Assembly (NCBI GenBank): GCA_035041965.1
Contig: JAPYMA010003060.1
Span: 1-64,000, forward strand
DNA length: 64,000 nucleotides
From: Anisakis pegreffii
Lineage: Eukaryota; Nematoda; Chromadorea; Rhabditida; Anisakidae
Direction: 5' to 3'
Below, piece by piece: positions 41,301 through 52,839 of this stretch; position 1 is the stretch's first letter, and each line of letters starts with the position of its first letter. The translations under genes were made by a program, and so were the position numbers. The notes beneath the pieces are model-generated. The model had not been told where the DNA came from, ran no database searches, and was given only the letters and a program-made list of their open reading frames with translations.

Positions 41301-43365
41301 AAACAGTTATTTAGTTGATGAGTTCGGTTGGTTTATAGCGATGTTCATCAGTTGTGATTAATGCAAATGCACATTTGTGAACATTTCACATTTCACGAAT
41401 GACTGAAACAATGCAGTGATCATTGGACATATCAAAATTTCGGTGCTGTTCCCATGTTTTTCGCAATCTATTAGTAAGCATACTTCAACAGAAAGATAAG
41501 AAAAGCTTGAAATCCACAGTCGGTGATAAACTCATTGTCAGATTGAAGCTGCTCCAGGTAAGTATGCAAAATATCGAATGATGTGTTGTGTGCCAACAAT
41601 AGATAACAATAAAAGGTAAGTCGTCACCATAAATTACTCAATTCCGCATAATGGGAAACGTCAACCGACGATACGTACGACAACGGCTGGAGCAAGTGTT
41701 TTTGTTGTCTACTGGAGAGAATGCACATATAAATCTTATCTTAACGTTTAATCAATTAGAAAAAAACGCCGAATCAAATCGTCCGGCATGGTTGGCGAGG
41801 AAATGACTCATTGGTTGTGCCACTAGACAAATGCCTATAACGGTTCAAATGCAAGCTTACAATTAGAACATCGAGACGACTAAGTCAACGCAAAATTAGA
41901 TTCAGTCTAATTGCTATGGACTAAGCGCTGATTTGAGACATATAAAAAGTGATTTTTAGAGTGAGCTTAACAGTGTTAACTGGAAGTATCAAAGGACGGC
42001 CGACTCATCGAAACGCACACGAGAATATCGCTGTCTGTAAAATTTGACTTGATTTCTGAGTGTATGCAATCAAAACAACTTCTTCATCCGTTTCGAAACA
42101 GTCTGATCGTAAACTGAGAATATAATGTGCTCGATGCATTGGTAACGATCGAATGCATCAGTTGCAAAGAAATTCGGAGGATATCGATATCTAGCAGTTG
42201 GGAGATCGCGAGACGAATTGTTATTCGTAACGTTGCGATGATGGAATGTTTCATCATTTTGTGTTCTCAGAGAATAGTCACCTTCTAAAAAGCTTGTAAC
42301 GGTATGTCGTGAAAAAATTGTTTGACTGACACTCATAATATTCGGTTATTATTGCTAATGAATTCTGTTAGATTTATCAGCAGGTATCTTTCGTGAGCTG
42401 TTGTTATTGAGGATTGAGGTACATCCATTAATTATTTTGATTATTCTTATTTACTTGTTCACTTTCGCTCGGTGTTCGCGTTTCTTCTTTTTAGAATCAG
42501 TTCTAACTCAACATGGTTCTCTAACTGCGGAAAATGTTTGCATTACTTCCATCTTTCTTCAAAATTTCACACTCATACAGTATCTGAACTTTTAACTGGA
42601 TAACTTGCACGCAAGGACGTTACTACTGAAATGAAAGCAGCAATAATGATACGGTGCTGCTCATCATGATGCGGCGCGAAAAATGGCTGAAGTAGGCGAT
42701 GGAAATATCTTGAATCAAACTTCAAGAAAGAAGTACTCCAAGGAAGACATCACAGCTTCGTAGGTGATGACGTTAAGTGGCAATTTCGACCCTATAATTG
42801 TGAAGCACTTCCGAATCGTTTTACAGCATTCACAACAGCATATTCGTTTTTGAAACGTGCAATTATGACCGTAGGATAAAAATGACTTTTTGAATGAACT
42901 ATTATAAAAGGCACCAAAGCATACTGACTGAACTTCAGACGGCAGTGAATGCATTCAATTGTTATTTGTTCACATTGACTGCTGTGATTCTTCATTGGCC
43001 CTCCATAGAAAGTGCTTTCCGTCGAATCAAATTTTTCTATTCATTCATGAAACGGTAATTGTCGTAAAAAATTCCCTAGACGCGCATTCAACCTGAATGA
43101 ACGTGGAATCATTCAAAAGAATTACCGATCCGATGTACATCGAAATTGGTTTGTTCCATGCGAGCATTTTTTACTCGGTGTTCTACGGCCTCTCCGTAGT
43201 AGCCGCTTTCAAAAGATTGATAAATTCAGGCTTATCACATCATTCCAGCATTATTAACAAATCCATTTCGCATTACTGTCAGCATACAACGCAATACTTA
43301 CCCACTCGCCATTCACCTCTCCAAACTGATACATTCTTCGAATTCACAATGAACTAACATTTCAG
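35340..43365. other. Long intergenic stretch, no gene recognised
   Basis: I found no exon chain that keeps phase. There are AT-rich tracts and a GAACAG-type repeat at 39800-39970. Unseen small-exon genes are possible. Confidence 0.45.
39800..39970. repeat. Dispersed GAACAG-rich repeat, inverted partner
   Basis: TGTTCTATTCTGTTC, CCTGTTCCCTAGGAACAG and related words. It is partly inverted relative to 32160-32345, and AACAGAACAGAGTATTC also forms a local palindrome around CCTAGG. Confidence 0.5.
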
Positions 43366-43537
43366 TCTGTTCCAGTTTTGCAACAATAAATACGTGCCTA
43401 TCTTTTTCGAACACGGACACCATCATGAAAATGCCATCGTTAAAAATGTGGTCAGCAAACAGGATGCTCTTCCACTTGCAATACCGCTGAGAAATTCATC
43501 CTCAGCTGCTCGATTAGCATCGACAAGTCGAATTTGA
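43366..43537 (+). CDS. Candidate terminal exon of an unrecognised gene
   Basis: After a good acceptor (ACATTTCAG at 43357-43365), one frame stays open for 56 codons to a TGA at 43535. It has protein-like composition (LFQFCNNKYVPIFFEHGHHH, then SKQDALPLAIPLRNSSSAA). It needs two bases carried over from an upstream exon. None of the donors in the open frame at 43097-43350 supplies this phase, so the upstream exon is not identified. It may be chance. Confidence 0.3.
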
Positions 43538-44900
43538 TGGAATTTCATCCATTCCTGAATAAATGCTAGGGATATGTTTCGAAATCAGCATCATTAAGAA
43601 CGGAACTTTTAGCACATTCCTCCCTTTGATTAGACAGCGATTTGATTGGATGCTTTTAATGTTTGAAATTTCGATTAGTTTACGATTAGTTTCTTGTGAT
43701 TAGTCACGTGAATTAATGAGATGTTGCGTAGATGCGCAGCGATTCGAAGCATGGATCATCCGTGCTTTGATATTATCTCATCGTGGATATGACAGGCATG
43801 GATATGCTTTAAACGGGCATCGAAAATTTGTTTTAAACGAATGTGATAACTACGGCGATTACACATTCCATTATCAACCATTCTGATTTCTTCATTATCC
43901 AGTCGCTTAGTAGCAAAATGAAAATCGATTTTTTGATTGCCAATGAGGTTCACCTCTCAGAAAGACGGATACCTTTGGGATGGATGCTCTTCTCTTAAGC
44001 GAAATACGCCAAACAAATTGATCTGCAGTCGTGGTTATTGCACAGTGGTGTATAGAGTGTCGTCATTTGCCTTGCAGCCAATTGAAAACTTTAGAAAAAA
44101 ATTTCAACTATCTATTTCAGGACTTTCGACTTCAATTTAGCCATTTTTAGGCGAATAATTGCCGACACCTGTCTTTGTTGATCGAAGATAACATTTTCAC
44201 ATTGTCAATGAAATGAATTTCACTTGCAATATTACAGAATTTATTTCGTCCAAAACAAATAACTGACTATGAGATGATTTGCGTCGCATCTCTTTACGTC
44301 AAGTTTATTGCCAGCAAGTTTGATATTTCTGTGTAGGTGACATCATCCAACCGTGAGCAAAACCAACCGAAACGCCCATTAGAGAGTGCCCACGTTTCGT
44401 TTTGAATGAAAAAACAGCACGTTAATTTATTTTCATGAGCCTTATAAAAATTGATTCGCCATCATTTTGCAGGCAGTAGGTTGTGCAAGTATTATAAACG
44501 CTCTCATTACTCAGAAAGGATAGCTTAGAAGTTGTATTGGAATATTTGCACATTTCTATCATTACCCAAAATTTCCAATGAACTCTAATGGAACACTCAC
44601 AGTTTTAGGCACGATAGTGAAAAATTAACGAGCATCGTCGTAACGATTTCATGAATAGAGTTGAATAAATAATTGATCAGTTTTAGCAATTGATCAGTTT
44701 TAGTACTGTGCTTCTATTGATGCATTACCGTCGTTCAATAAATTATTCACCGTGATTTATGCACGCGTTCGAGCACATCACTAATAAATTTCATTTTGGA
44801 ATCATTCTCAGCGGTTGCGGTCATTGATGGATTTTCAGAGTGACGTTTTGTGGTTATACTGAATTTGCTTGCTTACGTTGTCCGTGGTCCAGTGGAAAGT

Positions 44901-44908
44901 AGTTTCAG
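44901..44908 (+). promoter_or_regulatory. Probable spliced-leader acceptor of the RFamide gene
   Basis: AGTTTCAG lies 9 bases before the start ATG at 44918. In nematodes such a site directly before the first codon usually marks trans-splicing. Confidence 0.5.
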
Positions 44909-44917
44909 GTGTATATA

Positions 44918-46761
44918 ATGGTGATTGGATTGGAGAAATACTTCACAGTCGTGGTCTGCTTGTTAATTGTTTGTGGACAGGTGTACGCTGAACAATCTGG
45001 TTATGTGAAAGTATTGTATGACCGTAAGTGATCGATATTCTTACAATGCAGTTGTTTCGTAAATCTGTTGATTTCATTCCATTTTTTCGTTATTGGAGAT
45101 TTATTCGAGCAAACGAGTCTAACATTCTTCTACAAAATTCATTTCTTCTCTTCGCTACAAAATTTTCCGACTAAAATTTTCATTCGATTCCTGCGAATGA
45201 CTCGTGCGAATAACTCCAATGCATAGATGCTTTCGGTTCTTTTTTTTCCGGTATAACATGGAAATTTAAAAAAAAAATAGGCTGGTGACCGAAGCTGCTC
45301 AACCATGCAGCTGCAAAAAATTTTAAGAAATTTCTTAGTTGATAGAGAGGGCATGATTAGTGATCGCAAATCAATGCACTTGCAGCGACGGATCTGGCGT
45401 ACGATTCTGAAGATCATTTGCAACGCCCATCTGTTTATTTAGGTAAGCCGCAAAAAATTATTCCACTATCATATTCGCTAGTTCCGATAGAAGATAATGA
45501 TGAACTCAGGGTGGTAATTCACATCAGATCAGCAATTTTGGGGAATCATAGCGCAGCTGGATAGCAATGAATCGTCGTCGAAATGTGCAGCTGAATAAAG
45601 ATACATATGAGGATTTCTATCATCAATGAAACAACCAAAAGCTTCAAATATTTTTGAACTATGAGAGGTTTATCGCGGATAATTGATGAAAATGCTCTTA
45701 GAAATGTTGCATGAATAACTCTGAGTGTTGTGGATATCTCTTTAATCCGTTTCATCTGAAATCGTTCTGTTGCACCGTGGAATTGTATGAACTTCAAACT
45801 TTTGTTCACATTATAAATCAGTTGCTTGCAAATGCTCGACCTGATGACTTAGTCCACTGATGGAATATGAGTTGCTAAAGCGAATGCTTCTTTCATAAAA
45901 TGAGCATGAAAATAAAAACCTCACGTGGCAAGTCGTTTTCTCTATTTACAAATCTCTGGAATTTATTGATGCGTAGTCTATGCTTTGATAGATTTAGTTA
46001 GTTTTTGGTGTAGCACCTAGTGGTTGCTGATCGATGCTCTCTTCCGTTACTGAACTGCTGATGGAGTTCAGTGGATCGTGATGAAGAATCAATCATTTAC
46101 TTTCATTACCAACTCTACTTATTTTCTCAAATACACGATGAAATCAATGGAGAAAAATTAAATTTTGAGTTGATAAATGCTCATCATTATGATGAACGCT
46201 AGTGCATTTGCATCTCCAACTAATTCAATATAGAAGCGCATCAGCTGAATTGGTCGAATGCATAACACACTCGAGTGGTTCCCGTCAATCGATCTCGCTA
46301 CTGGCACAAAGTCACTCCATAATGAGAATGTGGAATGATAATATAGCTGTGCTATTAATACCGATCTACTTGTTGAGTTTTTAGCCTCAGATTCTCTGAG
46401 CGATGCCACTTCAATGATTTCAGAAGATTCGATACGGGGAACAATTAGTAAATCAAACGAAGAAATCAGAATAGAATTAAAAGTTCTCATTTGCCTAATT
46501 AAAGAGTCGGTCGGTCATAGGTATGTAAATGCAGTGACTGAAATGATTCAAAGAATGCGTTCACATAGCAATGCGAGTGTTCATATAACATTAGTTCACT
46601 TAACAGATGCAGCAGTCTTTCCAGGAGAATCAAAATCACCGATATTCTCGCGTGCGACACGGCAATTACAATTCGATCGATCCGAACGAGCACCGAACTC
46701 TGCTGATGAGAAGTATCAAATCCGACATGTTGGAGATTTACCGATGTTCCGTTTCGGTTGA
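44918..46761 (+). CDS. Small secreted precursor ending in an RFamide-type peptide
   Basis: Three exons, 44918-45023, 45386-45442 and 46607-46761, with GTAAGT and GTAAGC donors and TTGCAG and TTAACAG acceptors, join in phase to a 105-residue protein. It begins with a signal peptide (hydrophobic core TVVVCLLIVCG, likely cut after QVYA) and ends RHVGDLPMFRFG followed directly by a stop. A C-terminal RFG is the amidation donor of FMRFamide-like neuropeptides. Cutting after the single arginine in YQIR would give an 11-residue peptide, HVGDLPMFRF-amide after loss of the glycine. There are no dibasic sites, and only one RFG copy is present. It matches no flp peptide that I recall (which usually end in IRF, LRF, VRF or MRF), so the symbol is left empty. 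The gene model is fairly sure; the peptide role is inference. Confidence 0.6.
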
Positions 46762-47586
46762 ATGAGTTGTTAGTTAATGATATGATGATTACATCTTAGC
46801 TGAAGTGAGAATGAATCGAGCTCTCTTGCTAATAGCGTGAACTGGAAGTTCGTTTAAGGCGAGTTACTCATGAAAGCGTTATGTAACAATAATGTAATAT
46901 ACGATCTGAATTCTTTTTATCATTTTCCTAAAATTTTCAAGTGTTTTTGCTAATTTCGGACGTATTATCGACAAGATCAATGAATTCGTAAGCCATTCTA
47001 ATATGCATCTGAATACAAATGCTCCTGATAATATTCACAAAAATTTCGTGCGATGATTTTTTTAAAATTGCTACGAAGATTTGGGGAGCATGCAGTGTTC
47101 GTTCATTCTTGCTATATAGGCTCGTCTGTTGGATGTGCGCACCTAACATTCCGCTTTCTTAACTAAAATCTGATTTTATTGTATATCGCCTTTTCGAACA
47201 CTTCTTGCATCATATGTTAACTGATGTGTACCGGAATAAATAATTGTGAAACGTTGGACAGTACACGTACGATTGGATGCTAAATCGAAACGTACGAATG
47301 AGGAGAAAGTATCAGCAAAGCATGCAAATGCGTGCAAATAGGTTCGGATGGAATGATCATGAACTAGAGAGATAATCATGTAATGATCGAGTATCTTCAT
47401 TCATATAGCATGAAACCAGAACTAAATACATCATATCACGAAACGCGCACCTTCACGACTATATGAGAGAAGTGATGAGATAACCTGATTTAGTTCTGGA
47501 AACTGCTTCTAAAACGGAATAATCGAATTCGATGACGAATCGCTGTTGATATTGTGGTGACAATTTTACACTGCGCAATTGAGACA

Positions 47587-47592
47587 TTTATT
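47587..47592 (-). terminator. Poly(A) signal AATAAA for the F-box gene
   Basis: AATAAA on the reverse strand, about 150 bases past the stop at 47739. Confidence 0.45.
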
Positions 47593-47738
47593 GAGTACAC
47601 ATAATAAAATTACTGATTACGATAGAATGACAACGTTCCACAAATTGGAGAAAGCAGAGTTTAAGGGTTTGATTTATCACACTGAACATACGAAATAAAA
47701 TATTCTGCACCCGTAGCAAACAGAAATCAATTTGTATT

Positions 47739-50700
47739 CTAGAAACTATAGAAATATCTGTTATCCGAAACAATTGTTGCACCAGAGCCTGTAATCAGAC
47801 GAATCTGTTGTTCAATGGTTTCATAACTGGAACAACTACGACGAAACCATCCAAAATCAGCGTTCTCGCCCAATACGGCATGAATCTCAGAACTTGACCA
47901 GTTCCTCTGAAACTGTATCCTTTTTTACTCGCCTTGCGACCGATCCGTGTACAGAGAGGCAGTAAACTTGTAACTGATAATGAACACATTCTCAAACTAA
48001 CATGTGGGGCTCACACTTACATATAATCAACAGAATGTGATCTATTTGCGCGTGCAAAAATTTGCCTAATTATAAGACAACCCAGCATACTACGTCAAAT
48101 GCCTTGATATTCGTAGCATAAGTGAAACAGTTAGAGATGAACTGATGATTCGGTCGAGTGAATTTGCACATACCCTTTTCAGAAGTGCGTTTCGTCTCAC
48201 ACAAAGAGTTGTTCGATGGTCTCTAGCGATGAGCGACAGCAAAAGTATTGTACCGAACGAAATTCGTTCTCGAATCGCCAGCAGTTTCAACTTGGCTGCA
48301 AACCCCATCGAATTAGCGAACTAAATAAGTGCAATGTAAATTATATTTTTCGTAACTATTGCCTCCGCGATGAACAATTTGACTCGCTGAAATATTATAA
48401 ATCAGAACACTAATGGCAGTTCGTCAGTAAATTTGACTGTGATCCAACTATAAGACATACAACATCGGATTGCAATGTCTACAGCAAACATATCGATTCG
48501 ATCCGCAAATTTTCTCGACCGATATCGTCTTTCCAACCGTTTCTGTATGAGATATTGCAGAGTTGTTGAATAGTTATCACAGATCTGAATTATACTGATT
48601 GTGAGAGGTTATCACATTGATTCTATATTGGCTAAGGTCCTCATTTCTGAAGGCCTTCGTCCTCATTCAGTTTTCACTTAAAAATGCATTCATATATACA
48701 CCTTTCATACATACACAGTTTTGTGGAATTTGATAAAGCGACCCTCGAAATAGCACTACACATTAGTTGAAGTTTCGCTTCGCATGAACTGTTCACAATT
48801 GAACATCTCGAAAAAAGATAGAGAGAAGCAAATGTTGACAATTTTCGCTTTAATGATTTGCTATGTCGCTGACGATTAGCGATTGCTTCAGTTTGTAAAC
48901 ATTCAAGAAGAATGACACGTTTCTGAGTTTGCTATGGTTAGGACAGCAAATATCGAATGTGCATTTATTGGTAACCTGCTGTGCCACATCGGCCGTGAGC
49001 TGTCCATTGGAATTTTCGTAGATAATTGCGTAAACTGGCGCATTAGGTTGAATAAGAAGATCACAGTGACATTGCCCTGCAATTGGAGAGGGAAATTGAT
49101 GCGTTTGTAAGAGATCTAATAATAGCAAGTAGACATTAGCGCATTTCATAGATACCTGATAATATCAAGTAGACTCGAGTATGGGTATTGCTGGACGCAA
49201 AAGCTCTCCATGTAGCAGCACTGACTGCATTCGAACCCACTGATTTCTCGTTCTGAATATTCAGAGAACTTATTGAGAGTGACAATATCGGGAGAGTAAT
49301 AATAATCTTCCTGCAGTTGGAATCCATGTTGTGTCATACAAGATTATGACGAATGTCACACATTTTTACAATGATACTCCAGGTTTGTTTGGACGGTTCA
49401 TGTTCCATTTCACAGAAATGGTGTTTTATTGCATGGAATGAGAGGATCGGTTTGATTCTTAGTTCTGTTCATAATTTGTGTGCAATAATTGAGAAGAGTA
49501 CAGCAACCTGATAGATGGTGAACGATTGCAGTCGTTTGAGGTCAGCGATTAGAGTGATCACTGACTCGTCCAGATGTTGTGGTGATACGGTCAAATGCTC
49601 GAGGTTCAGGAAGAGACCAATTTGTAAAAACGCACGAGGAACTTTGGTGAGATTTATGAGAGACAATGAGGTCAGTTGTGAATCGAATTTGAATAGAATC
49701 TGAAATGTGAGAAACTTGGACTGGTTCTGCTCGATATCGATAAACCAATGAATAGTGTTTCTTTATAGCGCATTCTATGAACGGATTGGCCAGGTTAGCA
49801 GTATCGTAGTTGAGAAATGGTGAGAGCGAATGTATTCAATTTGCGACGAAAAGAACTAATTTGGCACTAACAGTTAACAGCTGCATATGTTTGCAGTTTC
49901 AGAATCCAAATACGAGCAGCACTGACCTCATCGACAAAATAATTGCTTTCCCATGGTTCAAGTTGAAGTTCGTAAAGCGCTAAATCGCTAAGGCCATGTA
50001 AGTGGGACAGCAGCAACGATAGTGTTTTCAACATTTCACCTCCTGTTCCAACCACCTTGAGAAAAACATACGTCAGAATTAGTGTCAAATATAGATGTTG
50101 AAGCTATGCAATTGAAGCAAACGAGTGCCTCTGTGGCTCATTTGTGATGTAACTGCACATTTGGCATTGAGCAGTTCCTTGACGGATGACACAATCAATG
50201 AAAGTTGTATCTAAAAAATGGTCTGGAAAAAATCTTGTACGTGGTGAGTCTTTTCTGAGCAGAATCGGAGATCGAAAATGTCCGATGGTGTCAATTTCAT
50301 AATCATCTCAGTTTGCTGGCATAACATCTTATTCGGTTGTTCATTCGTATTATCTGCATTTTCAAATTATTTTCACTTTTATATCAGTGAGAGCTACTGT
50401 AACGGCAAAGAAACAGATAATTCAACGTTAATGCGACGATGACCTTCATGTGGTGATCACCTTGCTGTTCGAAGTGCAACTGCCATCGGAATATAAACGA
50501 GCGTATCCCCTGCAGCGGTCGGTCATCACTAGTTTTCTCGTAATATTCGGAAAAATTCGTTAAAACACGGAAAAATTCATATAAATTGAAAAGTATTGTA
50601 ACAGGTTTGATTTCCAATTCACGCCATTTTGATGCAGCTCTCATAATCAGGAACCTGAATTAAACTCTTCGGAATAGAGAAATAATGAGAGCATGCGTTC

Positions 50701-51566
50701 GAGTTTTTTTTGAGCTCAGTCCACCGAAGAGGAATGAGATGGTTCGACTTGTTGCTCTTCATGCCAGATGGATTCATTGATACGCAGTGTTTAACTGCCA
50801 GCAAAGAGCAATGTTGGAGTAGACACAAGGATACTGTTCCTGTTTGAAGAGTTTCAAAAGCTGTTAAATTAACCGAGGTAGTGCATGCAACAAAGCAAAC
50901 TAGAAGAATCGTTCAAGTCTCTGTTTCGAACTAACTTTTTCCGTTACCTGAGTCTCCAGTGGTCGATAGTATACTGCCATCCTGAATGCGAGGTGAATTT
51001 ACGTCGGGTAAAAATGAAATCTTCGAATTGAAATCGGCGCCAGGGATAGCTGCATTGAAATACGCGATACCAATTTGAACAAACCTGAAATTAAGCAGAA
51101 AGTTCGCAAACTCTACTGACTTTACGAATAATTTCTGGATTCCGGCATATGATACAGTTGGGTGCTTTCCTCTGCTGACGTTCTTATGCATTGCACATTT
51201 CCCTACCTGCATTAGCATTACGTGTTTCTAGATGAATTTCTCTGTACGTACGGACATCGCAAACTGCTGTTGATTTGCTGACTGAACGTAATAATGGCTC
51301 GGTAAGCCGTAATGCTCTTCCGTTATCTGATTATCACTGAATGTGCGCATCAAACTTACAAAAATCACCATTGATTGCCACACCAGTAATTTTTTTTCCA
51401 CAACACGGAATTTGCTTAACAAAAAATTTCATATGGCACAAAAGTATTTTTACGAATATGACCAACTCACCTGTGCACATCGACCAAGATTTTTAATTGG
51501 CAAAGTCGAAAAAATTTCTTCGAGGAGAACATCCGGTAATGCTGCCCAACCGTTCGATTCGAACAT
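47739..51566 (-). CDS. F-box/leucine-rich protein, ten exons, 458 residues
   Basis: Exons are 51566-51471, 51084-50948, 50654-50444, 50055-49927, 49699-49508, 49252-49156, 49076-48976, 48584-48461, 48295-48174 and 47906-47739. They total 1,377 bases, with every join in phase. The N-terminus is a complete F-box (WAALPDVLLEEIFSTL, then CAQVCSNWYRVF), which in the family binds Skp1 in an SCF ubiquitin ligase. A conserved WRRFQFEDFIFTRRKF / HSGWQYTIDHWRLR block follows. Then come leucine-rich stretches (LSHLHGLSDLALYELQLE; LINLTKVPRAFLQIGLFLNL; LKLLAIRERISFGTILLLSL) likely to hold the substrate. The C-terminal WFRRSCSSYETIEQQI matches the tail of a conserved animal F-box family as I recall it; I do not assign a named orthologue. 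The start follows a probable trans-splice site. The gene is tail to tail with the RFamide gene. Confidence 0.9.
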
Positions 51567-51582
51567 GCTCACGTTATTCTCA

Positions 51583-51590
51583 CTGCAAAA
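51583..51590 (-). promoter_or_regulatory. Probable spliced-leader acceptor of the F-box gene
   Basis: TTTTGCAG on the reverse strand lies 16 bases before the ATG at 51566. This supports the start chosen and suggests a short trans-spliced leader. Confidence 0.5.
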
Positions 51591-51599
51591 TTGTCACAT

Positions 51600-52830
51600 T
51601 GATCATATTCTGTATTGAAATAACCGCAAACTGTGACATGCGCTCACTAAAACGACCAATTTGACACAGAAAGTTTTGAATTTTATTGTTTAAAAAGTGG
51701 AAAATCTAAACTTCAATGAATTTTCGTTGCGTAAAATGTGTTTCATAAAACAGTTGCAGCCATATGACAATTTTCGAATTATTGTGTAGCAAACACATTG
51801 ATACACCTGAATGGAGAACCAGTAAACAATGTGTTTGACTGCTTAGAGGAATAAAGTAACACTGCTCAAATTCACTCTTGAAAAATATTTCTTTTAATTA
51901 AGCAATCTTAAGAATTTCGGTTCGAAAGACAATGGCAACGTTGAAAGTGAAAAGTTAAATAGTAGAGGGCCACAAATCAAGTGGATTGTTCGAGAGTAAA
52001 CAGCTGGTGTGCAAGCTAATCGATATCGTTTGTGAGATCGCTCCTGGGTACTAAATGAACTAAAATCGTCATAGTTCGAATGATTTTTCTGAGTATTCAT
52101 CAAAGAGGTTTGATACATAATGTGAACGTGAGAAATAAAATTCCTTGGCATTGTCACCAAGTTGGTTTACCCGGTTTCTCAATATGAGAGTTACCAATCG
52201 GAGATGTCTCCAACAGCCATTATTCTGCGAATATTCAATTTCAATTCGTAATTTATCAACATCCAACATATTTTCATCGGCGTTGCGGTACCATACGTGA
52301 TAATGCCGTGTTCACATTAATGGCAAACTTAACCGCCGCAATCTGTTGCATGTCTCTGTTTGTTGTTATCATTTGTGAGATCGCCTCTTTGTTGTTATCA
52401 GTGATCACTGCAAAACAGTTCATAACCGGATTGATTATGAAGTTGCTATAACAAACTCAGGCGACTCTCTTAATCGTCAAAAGTAATGCTTGTTTTTTGC
52501 ATTTATAGCAGCTACATCAAGCAAACGAGTTTATTTAAATCAGCTATTTTTACCGTATTTATACCGTTTTTGCGATTGATGCTTTTAGTTGCTTGCGTCC
52601 CGAGATGTACAATGCAAATAAATCATCAAGCATATTCCAATGGTTGAATTCAAGCCTCCATTTCACAATTATCATTCAAGCCAATAGTGGCGATGATTTG
52701 CAAAACTAAGTGATCAGTTCATGAGTTAAGCACAATCAATGAGTAATTGCATCTGCGCTAATCAAACTTCATTCCATTTAACAGAAACACTTTGCAGTCA
52801 AAATGCAAACATTCAGCTGAATTCATTTCT
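51600..52830. other. Intergenic between the F-box gene and the MARVEL cluster
   Basis: AT-rich sequence with no supported exons. It should contain the F-box gene promoter. Confidence 0.5.
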
Positions 52831-52839
52831 GTATGCTGC

